Of a DNA stretch of 14,315 bases, positions 6,767-14,264 are shown in pieces. Positions within the stretch are counted from its first letter, which is position 1, and each line of letters begins with the position of its first letter. The position numbers and the translations under genes are program-made. The notes below the pieces were generated by a model. The model saw nothing but the letters and a program-made list of their open reading frames with translations, made no database searches and was not told the DNA's origin. This stretch comes from Draconibacterium orientale (GTDB lineage Bacteria > Bacteroidota > Bacteroidia > Bacteroidales > UBA1556), in assembly GCA_022736595.1 (NCBI GenBank), contig DZDC01000058.1, positions 1 through 14,315 of the forward strand, read 5' to 3'.

Positions 6767-9406
6767 ATGAAAACCACTGTAATTTTCCTTGTCTTTTTAA
6801 CGCTTTTTTTAGGCTGTAATTATCAACCCAGTCTTTTTAGTTCAAAGCAATACAAAGAGGAGGTTGAGGCGCAATATTGGAAAATATTGGAACAATATCC
6901 AGCAGAAATTACCGATAGCATAAGGGAGCAAGGCTCAAAATTTGTGGGGGAAAAGCTCGAGGCTTACCAATTTCTTTATGCTTTTATGCCCATTGGAGAT
7001 ATGGCCGATTATCCTGCTAATTTTTATGCTAAAATTGTGGATAAAAGTTTTGAAGCCCGCACTTATTTTCAATGGGGCGAAACTGTTCCCAATGATTTAT
7101 TCTTGCATTTTGTGCTTCCCTATCGGGTAAATAATGAAGATTTGGATAGTTCCAGGAGTTTCTTTTTAAGTCAACTTCAAGAGCGAATTCAAGAAATGAG
7201 CATGTTGGATGCAGCCATGGAAGTGAATCATTGGTGTCATGAGCACGTGGCCTATCAGTCTTCTGACGATCGCACCCGCTCGCCTTTAGCAACTTATAAC
7301 AACGGTTATGGACGATGTGGCGAAGAAAGCACTTTTACCGTGGCAGCATTGCGGTCGGTGGGTATTCCAGCGCGTCAGGTTTATACGCCACGATGGGCTC
7401 ATGTCGATGATAACCATGCCTGGGTCGAGTTTTGGGCAGAGGGTAAATGGTATTTTTTTGGAGCTTGCGAACCCATGGCTGAGCCCAATCAAGCTTGGTT
7501 TTCAGAACCTGCAAAGCGTGCTATGGTTGTGAACACTAAAGTTTATGGCAACTATGAGGGTTCAGAAGAAATTATCGAGTCGTATGATAAGTACAAGATT
7601 ATTAATACTTTGGCTGTGTATGCAAATACCAAAACCCTTCAAGTGAAAGTGGTAGATGCTCAAAACAAGGTTGTGCCCGAAGCTGAAGTTTCCTTTCAAC
7701 TTTATAACTATGCCGAGTTTTATACCTTAAGCCGACAAATGACCAACTCAGACGGAATGGCATTTTTCACCACAGGCATGGGCGACCTTTGGGTTTGGGC
7801 AAAATATAAAAACCTGACCGCTTCCAAATTGATTTCGGTGGCGGAGACCGATACTTTGATATTGCAACTTGCAGAGTTTAAATCGGACTCTACTCCCTAT
7901 TTTGTACAAGTTCATTGCCCTGTGGCATCTCAACCCGTGGTTTTGAATGCCGAAAAGCAGGAAATCAATGCTCAACGATTGATATATGAAGACAGCATTA
8001 GAGCAGCGTATGAACGGGGATTTGTAGATTCCATTCAGGCTTATCAGTGGGCTTCTGAGCTTAAAATATCCCCAGAACGACTTTGGCCTTTGCTTAAAAA
8101 ATCAAGATCGAATCACGGTCAAATCATTCAATTTCTTAAAGATACCGATTCCGCTAACCGAACCTTAGCCTTAGATTTGTTAGAAGTAATCCTGCTCAAA
8201 GATTTGAATGACACGCCTGCCAAAGTGTTAACAAACCACCTCATGAGTTTTGTCGAAAATAGGAGCGCACAATCACCGTACAACAAGCTTACAACACAAT
8301 ATGTGCTTAATCCCCGCTTGGGTTGGGAAATGATAAGCCCTTGGCGAGGACAGTTGAAAGCTTTCTTTATTGCCCGTCAATGCAATACCCCTTCTGAAAT
8401 TATTGGATGGATTCGAGACTCTATTCAGTTAGGCGAAGAGCGGATGATCAACCACAGTGGCAATCCAGTAAGTCCGCTTGGCGTGCTCAAAATACGTTGG
8501 GCCGATTCCTATTCTCGTGATTTGTTGATTATTGCAAGCCTTCGCGATCATGGGTATCCAGCCCGTTTTGAAGAAGGAACCCAAAGAGTGCAATATTATG
8601 AAGGAGTAAATTGGCTATATGCCGACTTGGTAAGCGCAGAAAATGATGGTTTACAATTGGGAAATTTAGTGTTGCACCAGGCACAATCCAACGCAATTAT
8701 GCCTCTTTATTATAAGCACTTTACAATAGCTCAATGGAAAAATGGGGCTTATAAAACTTTAGAATTTGAGTGGGATAAACCACTCAATGCCTTTCCTGAG
8801 AATTTAAAATTGCCTGCGGGAAATTACCGTGCTTTAAGCGGCAGCAGAAATCCCGATGGTTCGGTGATGCTTTGGTATCAGAATTTTGAATTGAAGGCTG
8901 GCGCGACCACTCACCTTCAAATTGTTGTTCGCGACACCCAGTTTCAAACGAGTAGCATGGGACTTTTTGATCTTTCTACTCTGGCAAAGCCCTATGCACA
9001 ACAAAATGCTCAAGTGTTGCCCACCTCTTGGAAAATTTTGGTTTGGATTGATCCCGCTGCCGAACCCAGCAGGCATGTGATGGAAGACCTTAAGCTCAAT
9101 GCTAAACTTTTGCAAAGTCGCGGGATGCAGCTTTGGATTCTTACTTCAGCCAAGCATTCCATCGAAAAGCTTGATCCACAATATTTCAGTGGACTGCCTT
9201 TGCCTCACTTTTATATTCAAGATGCTAGAAATAAAAATTTAAAGGAAATCAGTAAAACCTTAGGTTATAGCAATATTCCTCCTTTGCCTTTGGTGGTACT
9301 TCTCGATAATGAAAACCAGATTATTTACAAAAATCATGGTTATAAAATTGGGGTTGCCAACGAATTGTTGGCAGTGATGGTGGGCGAAAAGCAGTGCAAA
9401 CGATAG
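6767..9406 (+). CDS. Lipoprotein with duplicated transglutaminase-like domain and thioredoxin-like end
   Basis: This is an 879-residue envelope lipoprotein. A short hydrophobic leader ends in LFLGC (lipid-modified C17). Residues 60-250 form a transglutaminase-like module with C184 (GRCGEES), H217 (DDNHAWVEFW) and an acidic third residue, probably E235 (GACEP). Such domains act as proteases, amidases or crosslinkers; the substrate here is unknown. Residues 283-372 are a beta-sandwich like carboxypeptidase-regulatory or CNA-B repeats. A helical stretch follows (390-505). Residues 512-622 look like a second, dead copy of the transglutaminase core (PAR motif kept, S581 where Cys is expected, His segment missing). 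After a beta region, residues 752-875 resemble a thioredoxin fold: KILVWIDPAAEPS where CxxC would be, then a cis-Pro-like IPPLPLVVLLDNENQ. The gene has its own candidate promoter and converges on the next gene with a 2-nt gap. Confidence 0.82.
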   Translation: MKTTVIFLVFLTLFLGCNYQPSLFSSKQYKEEVEAQYWKILEQYPAEITDSIREQGSKFVGEKLEAYQFLYAFMPIGDMADYPANFYAKIVDKSFEARTYFQWGETVPNDLFLHFVLPYRVNNEDLDSSRSFFLSQLQERIQEMSMLDAAMEVNHWCHEHVAYQSSDDRTRSPLATYNNGYGRCGEESTFTVAALRSVGIPARQVYTPRWAHVDDNHAWVEFWAEGKWYFFGACEPMAEPNQAWFSEPAKRAMVVNTKVYGNYEGSEEIIESYDKYKIINTLAVYANTKTLQVKVVDAQNKVVPEAEVSFQLYNYAEFYTLSRQMTNSDGMAFFTTGMGDLWVWAKYKNLTASKLISVAETDTLILQLAEFKSDSTPYFVQVHCPVASQPVVLNAEKQEINAQRLIYEDSIRAAYERGFVDSIQAYQWASELKISPERLWPLLKKSRSNHGQIIQFLKDTDSANRTLALDLLEVILLKDLNDTPAKVLTNHLMSFVENRSAQSPYNKLTTQYVLNPRLGWEMISPWRGQLKAFFIARQCNTPSEIIGWIRDSIQLGEERMINHSGNPVSPLGVLKIRWADSYSRDLLIIASLRDHGYPARFEEGTQRVQYYEGVNWLYADLVSAENDGLQLGNLVLHQAQSNAIMPLYYKHFTIAQWKNGAYKTLEFEWDKPLNAFPENLKLPAGNYRALSGSRNPDGSVMLWYQNFELKAGATTHLQIVVRDTQFQTSSMGLFDLSTLAKPYAQQNAQVLPTSWKILVWIDPAAEPSRHVMEDLKLNAKLLQSRGMQLWILTSAKHSIEKLDPQYFSGLPLPHFYIQDARNKNLKEISKTLGYSNIPPLPLVVLLDNENQIIYKNHGYKIGVANELLAVMVGEKQCKR

Positions 9407-9408
9407 GA

Positions 9409-10542
9409 TTATTTTTCTATTTCGTTGCGTCCCAATAAAACACTAATGGGATAATGATCGCTCATCTTTTCCTTATGAAGATTGAATTGATAGGCTTTAA
9501 AAGCTTCGGAATAAAGTACATAATCGATTCTAAAAGCGGGGTAGGGACCATTGTAAGTGGTGCCAAAACCCTGACCTTTTTCTATAAAAGCATCATTTAA
9601 GTCGCTTTGAATCTGATAATAAGCCCATGACGTAGGGGTGTCGTTAAAATCTCCACAAAGAATTATCGATTGATCTTCCAATTGATCCATATCATCCTTG
9701 AGTAGGGCTACTTGCTTGGCTCTTCCGATAAAGGCATGTTTAAACTTGCTAGCAAATCGCCTTCCTCCTTCTTTCAAACTAGACTTTCCTTCGTCGGTGC
9801 TAACATCGTACTCAAGATTTTCGTTAGAAATTCTAAAAGATTTTAAATGAATATTATACAATCGTACTTTTTGGTTGAGGAGCATCATATCGACCCAGAT
9901 GGCAAAATTTTCGTCGCCGATGGTATCCGGTAAAACCACGCCCTCCTTCATAAAAGGCTGCTTGCTTAGGATTACCATTCGATATTTCTTGCTGATTCCT
10001 TTGTATTTAACCGAGAAAACATAGGGCATTTTTAATAGTTTTTGAAGCGAATCTTGGGTGCTCACTCCCTTTCTTATTTCTTGGTTGAAAAACTCTTGAA
10101 GGCAAACGACATCGGCATTTTCAGCTTTGAGAAAGTCAAATATTTTATTTCGAGCTTCGTATTTTCCATCCAAAAGCTTTTGGTACTGATCAAAAATATG
10201 CACATTGAAGGTAATAACTTTGATAGTTTTAGGCTGGTCAACTCTTATTTCGTTATCTTCAAACCGATACACTTTGTTGACGTAAAATAGACCTAATAGG
10301 TTGATTATTAAGCTGAAAATAACAAAAGGAACACGTCGGATTAACCAATAGAACATCAGTAAAACATTGATAAACCAGAAGTAATGAAGGGGCAATGCTG
10401 CAAAAGCAAAAGCCCACTGTTGAATGGGACTCATCCACCGGGCCATGAAGCCCATTAAAATAAGCAAAATCAATCCCCAATTGGCCAAAAGGAGAAACCA
10501 TTCAAAATAGTTGAGGGGTCGGGGGTTGAAAAATTTAGTCAT
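9409..10542 (-). CDS. Membrane-anchored endonuclease/exonuclease/phosphatase-family protein
   Basis: This 377-residue protein has three predicted N-terminal membrane segments (about 14-33, 43-66 and 70-90), followed by an EEP (DNase I-like) metallohydrolase domain. Catalytic landmarks are N113 (ITFNVH), E150 (VVCLQEF, metal ligand), H232 (YNIHLKSF), D298 and N300 (LCGDFNDTP), D340 (FRIDYVLYS) and D362-H363 (SDHYP). All are present, so it should be active. The family cleaves phosphodiesters in nucleic acids, phosphoinositides or sphingomyelin, and the substrate cannot be told from sequence. The ATG at 10542 is preferred over a TTG at 10557; with it the gene overlaps the upstream rhomboid-like stop by 8 nt (ATGACTAA), pointing to translational coupling. 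It is the last gene of the minus-strand unit. Confidence 0.85.
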   Translation of the reverse strand: MTKFFNPRPLNYFEWFLLLANWGLILLILMGFMARWMSPIQQWAFAFAALPLHYFWFINVLLMFYWLIRRVPFVIFSLIINLLGLFYVNKVYRFEDNEIRVDQPKTIKVITFNVHIFDQYQKLLDGKYEARNKIFDFLKAENADVVCLQEFFNQEIRKGVSTQDSLQKLLKMPYVFSVKYKGISKKYRMVILSKQPFMKEGVVLPDTIGDENFAIWVDMMLLNQKVRLYNIHLKSFRISNENLEYDVSTDEGKSSLKEGGRRFASKFKHAFIGRAKQVALLKDDMDQLEDQSIILCGDFNDTPTSWAYYQIQSDLNDAFIEKGQGFGTTYNGPYPAFRIDYVLYSEAFKAYQFNLHKEKMSDHYPISVLLGRNEIEK

Positions 10543-11266
10543 TTTTGCTTTGGTCAAAGAGTTTTTTCTTTTCTTCGGAACTCAGACTTTCGTAGCCATT
10601 GCGTTTTATTTTATCCAAAACGGAATCAAGTTGTGCTTGTTGTGCTTGCTTCCGCTCGTGGTATTGTTGGTCAGTTTCGGGACGGCTCGGTGGATTGGGA
10701 TTGGAATAGCTCTTGAATTTAGGCTTGTGATTGAAAGTCCCCTTCTTCCACCAGAGTGCCAGCAAAAGAGCCACCACTACACCACCCAAATGAGGAAGAG
10801 TCTGTGCCAAGCGAGGTCCCATAAGCCCAATAAGGTCTAAACCCACCAATATTGCAGCCACCCATTTGAGCTGGCTCCCACCAAAAAACATGAGTTGCAT
10901 TTTAATTTCTGGATTCTTAAAGGCAACGGCAGTCAGCAAACCCAAGGCTGCCGCACCTGCGAAAGCCGAAAGCACTGTACTTATCGGTGTTTCAACTCCA
11001 TGATACATCATGGCTGTAAGAACTCCGGCAGCCCCTGTGCTCCAGTAGGTGATGCTTAGCGATTGCAGCCCCATGAATTGACGCAATAGAAACCCTCCAA
11101 AATAAGTGAGGTACACCAAATAAATGATGGTAAAGAGGTTTTCTTTGGCTACTAACAGCAATGCAAAGCTGAGCAGCATCAAATAAAATAGCGTAGGATT
11201 TTGGCGGTAAAACTGTTGAAAGTTCCACTTCAAAAGGTTGAGTCGTTGGGTAAATTGATTTTGCAT
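10535..11266 (-). CDS. Degenerate rhomboid (pseudoprotease) with DUF6576-like tail
   Basis: This 243-residue membrane protein is the second of two adjacent rhomboids. The tail (about 212-240, LDSVLDKIKRNGYESLSSEE and on) matches the C-terminal motif of a common Bacteroidota rhomboid subtype (DUF6576). The membrane core is recognisable from FGGFLLRQFMG, IKMQLMFFGGSQLKWVA and PHLGG, which keeps the active-site His (H159). The serine motif GASxS is replaced by AFAGAAALG (101-109) with no Ser at the catalytic position. The helix that should carry HxxxN reads TIIYLVYL, and the usual N-terminal segment and loop are missing, making it about 40-50 residues short. It is therefore predicted to lack protease activity. 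The frame is uninterrupted, and the gene starts 3 nt after the intact rhomboid stops, so it still looks translated. Confidence 0.75.
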   Translation of the reverse strand: MQNQFTQRLNLLKWNFQQFYRQNPTLFYLMLLSFALLLVAKENLFTIIYLVYLTYFGGFLLRQFMGLQSLSITYWSTGAAGVLTAMMYHGVETPISTVLSAFAGAAALGLLTAVAFKNPEIKMQLMFFGGSQLKWVAAILVGLDLIGLMGPRLAQTLPHLGGVVVALLLALWWKKGTFNHKPKFKSYSNPNPPSRPETDQQYHERKQAQQAQLDSVLDKIKRNGYESLSSEEKKKLFDQSKND

Positions 11267-11269
11267 GGC

Positions 11270-12016
11270 TTATTGAAAACGGCGTTTTTGCCAAATTTTT
11301 ATCAGAATAAAACCAAAAAGCATTCCTCCCAAGTGAGCAAAATGAGCCACATTATCACTCGCACTGTTGCGCAGTCCTGAGAAAAGCTCCAAACCACCAT
11401 AAATCACCACAAACCATTTGGCTTTGATGGGAAAGAGGAAGTAGATGTAAATGAGGGCATTGGGAAACATCATTCCAAAGGCGAGCAACAAACCAAAAAC
11501 AGAACCCGAAGCTCCCACCACAGTGGTATTGAGGACCCTATTTAATTGGGCCATATCAGGATCAAGGTAGTTTTGGCTTAGCGCATAAATGTGAGGGCCT
11601 TGTTGCAGTACAGCATCTACTGCTTCAGGAATCATATTGGCGGCAATACTTTGAAATTGAAGGAACATCACCAGTAATTGCACCACCCCTGCACCAATGC
11701 CTGCCACCATGTAATAGGTAAGAAATCGCTTGGGCCCCCAATAATTTTCAAGGGTTGTTCCAAACATCCACAAGGCAAACATATTGAACATAATATGCGA
11801 AAAGTCGTGTGCGCTGTGCATAAACATATAACTCACCAATTGATAGGGTTGAAAATCGGGAGAGCTGAAGTAATGCAATCCTAGATATTTATCCAGATCG
11901 AGGTGGAAGGTGGTTCCCAAAGTGAGGGTGGCCAAAAAGAAAATACCGTTGATGATTAGGAGGTTTTTTACCACCGTTGGCAACATATTGTATCCACCTA
12001 TTCTTATGTCATTCAT
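11270..12016 (-). CDS. Rhomboid family intramembrane serine protease
   Basis: This 248-residue polytopic membrane protein should cleave transmembrane segments of other proteins. All active-site elements are visible: H74 and N78 in HDFSHIMFNMF (oxyanion side), the nucleophile S170 in VGASGSVFG, and the general base H228 in AHFAHLGGMLFG. Between the second and third membrane helices there is an unusually long loop (about 120-160, rich in polar and acidic residues). The ATG at 12016 is used; an in-frame ATG ten codons later (MLPTVVKNLL) is also plausible. It lies 21 nt after mutL and 3 nt before the degenerate rhomboid, an arrangement I recall from other Bacteroidota. Natural substrates are unknown. 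Confidence 0.9.
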   Translation of the reverse strand: MNDIRIGGYNMLPTVVKNLLIINGIFFLATLTLGTTFHLDLDKYLGLHYFSSPDFQPYQLVSYMFMHSAHDFSHIMFNMFALWMFGTTLENYWGPKRFLTYYMVAGIGAGVVQLLVMFLQFQSIAANMIPEAVDAVLQQGPHIYALSQNYLDPDMAQLNRVLNTTVVGASGSVFGLLLAFGMMFPNALIYIYFLFPIKAKWFVVIYGGLELFSGLRNSASDNVAHFAHLGGMLFGFILIKIWQKRRFQ

Positions 12017-12057
12017 TTGTCGATTTTTAGATTTTAATTAAAATAATTTGTCGATTT
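12015..12057. repeat. 12-bp direct repeat at the mutL-rhomboid junction
   Basis: ATTTGTCGATTT (plus strand) occurs at 12015-12026 and again at 12046-12057, 31 nt apart. On the coding strand one copy covers the last codons of mutL (ATC GAC AAA), while the other runs into the rhomboid start codon. It may be a small tandem duplication that set the intergenic distance, but chance cannot be excluded. Confidence 0.4.
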
Positions 12058-13870
12058 CGTCGGGCGATAAGCAAGAGTAAATAGTTTGTCCTGATGGACT
12101 TACCTCTTTTTGCTCGCTGTGAAGCCAAGCTTCGAGTAAGGCGTTGAGCTCTTCTTTGCTGAGTTTACGACCCGGCTTTACGGCTAAGTTTTTCGACATG
12201 GCCAAAATTATACTTTTTGTTTTATCGGTTTGAAGCTGAAGCTGATTGTTTTTATAATGTTCCAACATGCCCTCAAGAATGGGTTGGAGGCTTTCATTGT
12301 CAAATTCTGTGGGAGCACCATTCACTCTAATAATTTTGTTTTCAGCTTTTTCGAGCCTGAAGCCCATTTGATGAATCTCGTCCCAAAGTTCCAAAATAAG
12401 GTCGTAATCGGCGGCGCCAAAATGAAGATCCTCAGGAAAAAGCATTTGCTGACTCATGGGTTTTTGCTGTTGCATGATTTCTGAAAATCGGTCAAAAAGC
12501 ACCCGTTCGTGTGCGGCCTGCTGATTTATAATCCATAGATTTTCTGTATCATGCACGGCGATATAGCGATGGGCCAACTGAAATGCATGTAAATTATCAT
12601 CCCATTCGAGTTGAGGTTTCTGGCTTTTATTTAAGGCTGAGGGAAGGTTATTGGCTTTTTCCTCATACATTTTTTGCCAATTTTGTTGGTTATGGCGTTG
12701 ACGTTCCCAATCGGTATTTTCTTGCCTGAAACTGCCTGATGATGAGCTTGTTTTTTGAGCTCCTTCAAAGGGATTGTAATTGGGATTGACTCTGATTTCA
12801 GGGACTTTTACAGGTGTTCCAGGTGCTAAAGGTGCTGGGTTAAAGCTCATTTCTGTTTCAAAATCGAGCATGGGGCTAAAGCTAAATTTTCCCAACGTCA
12901 TCTTGATGGCTGCGCGAAGAATCTGGTAGATGGTTCGCTCGTCTTCAAAGTTTACCTCGGTTTTTGTGGGGTGTATGTTCACATCCACTTTGTGTGGATC
13001 AATGTCGAAATGAATGAAATAGGTTGGAAATGCACCGTCCGGAATAAGTTCTTCAAAGGCCGATTGTACGGCATGGTGCAAATAGGGATGTTTAATAAAT
13101 CGCTTGTTGACAAAGAAATATTGTTCGCCTCGGGTCTTGCGTGCCGTTTCGGGTTTGCCTATGAAACCACTTATGTTGACAGGCTCGGTTGACTCGTCGA
13201 TGCTTAGCAAATTTTGGTTGAGGTGTTTTCCAAAAATATCAACTATTCTCTGTTTAAGTCCGCTTTTCGGAAGGTTGTATTTGAGTTGTTGCTCTTCGTA
13301 AAGATTAAAGGCAATTTGTGGATTGATGAGGGCAACGCGGATAAATACATCCACAATATGCCTCATTTCTATAGGATTGGATTTTAAGAAATTGCGTCGA
13401 GCAGGTACATTGAAAAACAAATTTCGAATGCTAAAAACTGAACCATTGCTACAAACCACTTCGTTTTGGCTTTTTACCTGAGTGCCTTCAATCATAATTT
13501 GAGTACCCATGGGATCCTCAAATCGTTTGGTTTTGAGTTCCACTTGAGCAATGGCAGCAATGCTTGCCAAGGCTTCACCTCTGAAACCCATGGTGCGAAT
13601 ATCGAAGAGGTCGTCGGCAGTTTTAATTTTGCTGGTGGCATGACGTTCAAAACTCATACGTGCATCCACCGGCGACATGCCACATCCGTTGTCGATCACT
13701 TGGATTAGGTTTTTACCGGCATCTTTTACAATCACCTTGAGTTCATTGGCTCCCGCATCAATGGCATTTTCCATCAACTCTTTCACCGCAGAGGAAGGAC
13801 GTTGAATCACCTCTCCTGCCGCAATCTGATTGGCAACGGAATCAGGTAAAAGGTTGATAATATCGAGCAT
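12038..13870 (-). CDS. mutL: DNA mismatch repair protein MutL
   Basis: This 610-residue GHKL ATPase couples mismatch recognition by MutS to strand removal. The N-terminal ATPase is complete: E31 and N35 in ELMENAIDAG, VIDNGCGM (58-65), RHATSKI, and GFRGEALASI (95-104), followed by the transducer domain. A polar, Pro/Ser/Gln-rich linker (about 345-420) leads to the C-terminal dimerisation domain, which keeps a beta-clamp motif (Q474-x2-L-x-P). The endonuclease motif DQHAxxExxxxE reads NQQAAHERVLFD at 449-460, and the other zinc-site motifs are also altered (AMSKNLAV for ACxxAVRA; SPSGQ at 591-595 for CxHGRP). Nicking activity is therefore doubtful. The ATG at 13870 gives the standard N-terminus. 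The gene starts 3 nt after the small membrane protein stops. Confidence 0.96.
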   Translation of the reverse strand: MLDIINLLPDSVANQIAAGEVIQRPSSAVKELMENAIDAGANELKVIVKDAGKNLIQVIDNGCGMSPVDARMSFERHATSKIKTADDLFDIRTMGFRGEALASIAAIAQVELKTKRFEDPMGTQIMIEGTQVKSQNEVVCSNGSVFSIRNLFFNVPARRNFLKSNPIEMRHIVDVFIRVALINPQIAFNLYEEQQLKYNLPKSGLKQRIVDIFGKHLNQNLLSIDESTEPVNISGFIGKPETARKTRGEQYFFVNKRFIKHPYLHHAVQSAFEELIPDGAFPTYFIHFDIDPHKVDVNIHPTKTEVNFEDERTIYQILRAAIKMTLGKFSFSPMLDFETEMSFNPAPLAPGTPVKVPEIRVNPNYNPFEGAQKTSSSSGSFRQENTDWERQRHNQQNWQKMYEEKANNLPSALNKSQKPQLEWDDNLHAFQLAHRYIAVHDTENLWIINQQAAHERVLFDRFSEIMQQQKPMSQQMLFPEDLHFGAADYDLILELWDEIHQMGFRLEKAENKIIRVNGAPTEFDNESLQPILEGMLEHYKNNQLQLQTDKTKSIILAMSKNLAVKPGRKLSKEELNALLEAWLHSEQKEVSPSGQTIYSCLSPDEIDKLF

Positions 13871-13873
13871 GAA

Positions 13874-14155
13874 TTAAATGGATTTCAGATAAATAAAGGT
13901 AATAATTATAAGTGCTGCAATAATGGCCAAACTGATTAATCGACTGTAGCTACTGTATTTTTTATGAAAACTGCTCTTTGATTCGCGGTGCAAATTCCAA
14001 CGGTAGCCCAATTCGGTACGCAAACCTTCGGCATCGTACTGATATTCTTCATTGGCTCGCTTCATCTTTTGCTCTCTACGGGCTTTAACTTCATCCTCAG
14101 GATTGTGATAACGGGCTTTGAAACTAAACTGTTTGGGCAAAGGCCGTTTAAACAT
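13874..14155 (-). CDS. Small tail-anchored membrane protein, function unknown
   Basis: This is a conserved-looking 93-residue protein starting MFKRPLPKQFSFKARYHNP, basic and charged up to about residue 70, with one hydrophobic segment at the C-terminus (roughly 73-90, LISLAIIAALIIITFIYL) and almost nothing after it. It should be a cytoplasmic protein anchored by its tail. It resembles short proteins next to mutL in other Bacteroidota, which I recall being labelled riboflavin synthase subunit beta in databases; nothing in this sequence supports that label. Upstream in-frame ATGs exist at 14179, 14167 and 14164. The -7 box at 14188-14195 would leave the 14179 start nearly leaderless, and the family-like N-terminus begins at 14155, so 14155 is used. 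It is the first gene of the five-gene minus-strand run. Confidence 0.7.
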   Translation of the reverse strand: MFKRPLPKQFSFKARYHNPEDEVKARREQKMKRANEEYQYDAEGLRTELGYRWNLHRESKSSFHKKYSSYSRLISLAIIAALIIITFIYLKSI

Positions 14156-14187
14156 GGTTATCATCATGGCTAAATGCATTTAGGCGG

Positions 14188-14195
14188 CAAATTTA
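14188..14195 (-). promoter_or_regulatory. -7 box (TAAATTTG) of the mutL operon
   Basis: On the minus strand these bases read TAAATTTG, a perfect TAnnTTTG. Transcription would begin near 14182, giving a leader of about 26 nt to the ATG at 14155. There is no clear TTTG at -33. It is the only candidate promoter I noticed for the five-gene run, since its internal gaps are 3, 21 and 3 nt plus one overlap. Confidence 0.45.
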
Positions 14196-14220
14196 CCCAA
14201 AAAAAACGAAGAATTTTTAT

Positions 14221-14264
14221 TCCCTTTGGCTTTAAGGTTTTTTAACCCCAAAGTGTTAAAGGGA
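14221..14264. repeat. Inverted repeat upstream of the mutL operon promoter
   Basis: TCCCTTT at 14221-14227 and AAAGGGA at 14258-14264 are exact inverted repeats. Inside them is a second nested pairing: CTTTGG (14224-14229) with CCAAAG (14248-14253), enclosing GGTT/AACC (14236-14239 and 14244-14247). Neither strand has a T tract directly after the 3' arm, so it is not a standard terminator. It lies about 26 nt upstream of the -7 box and could be an operator or the tail of a gene outside the window. The rest of 14265-14315 shows no gene. Confidence 0.3.

Noticed and set aside
7029..7532. Several 60-90 residue ORFs on both strands inside the transglutaminase gene
   Set aside because: They are out-of-frame shadows of a long gene with clear domain motifs.
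13874..14155. Riboflavin synthase subunit beta as the product of the small gene before mutL
   Set aside because: The sequence is a short charged protein with a C-terminal membrane anchor and has none of the lumazine/riboflavin synthase motifs.
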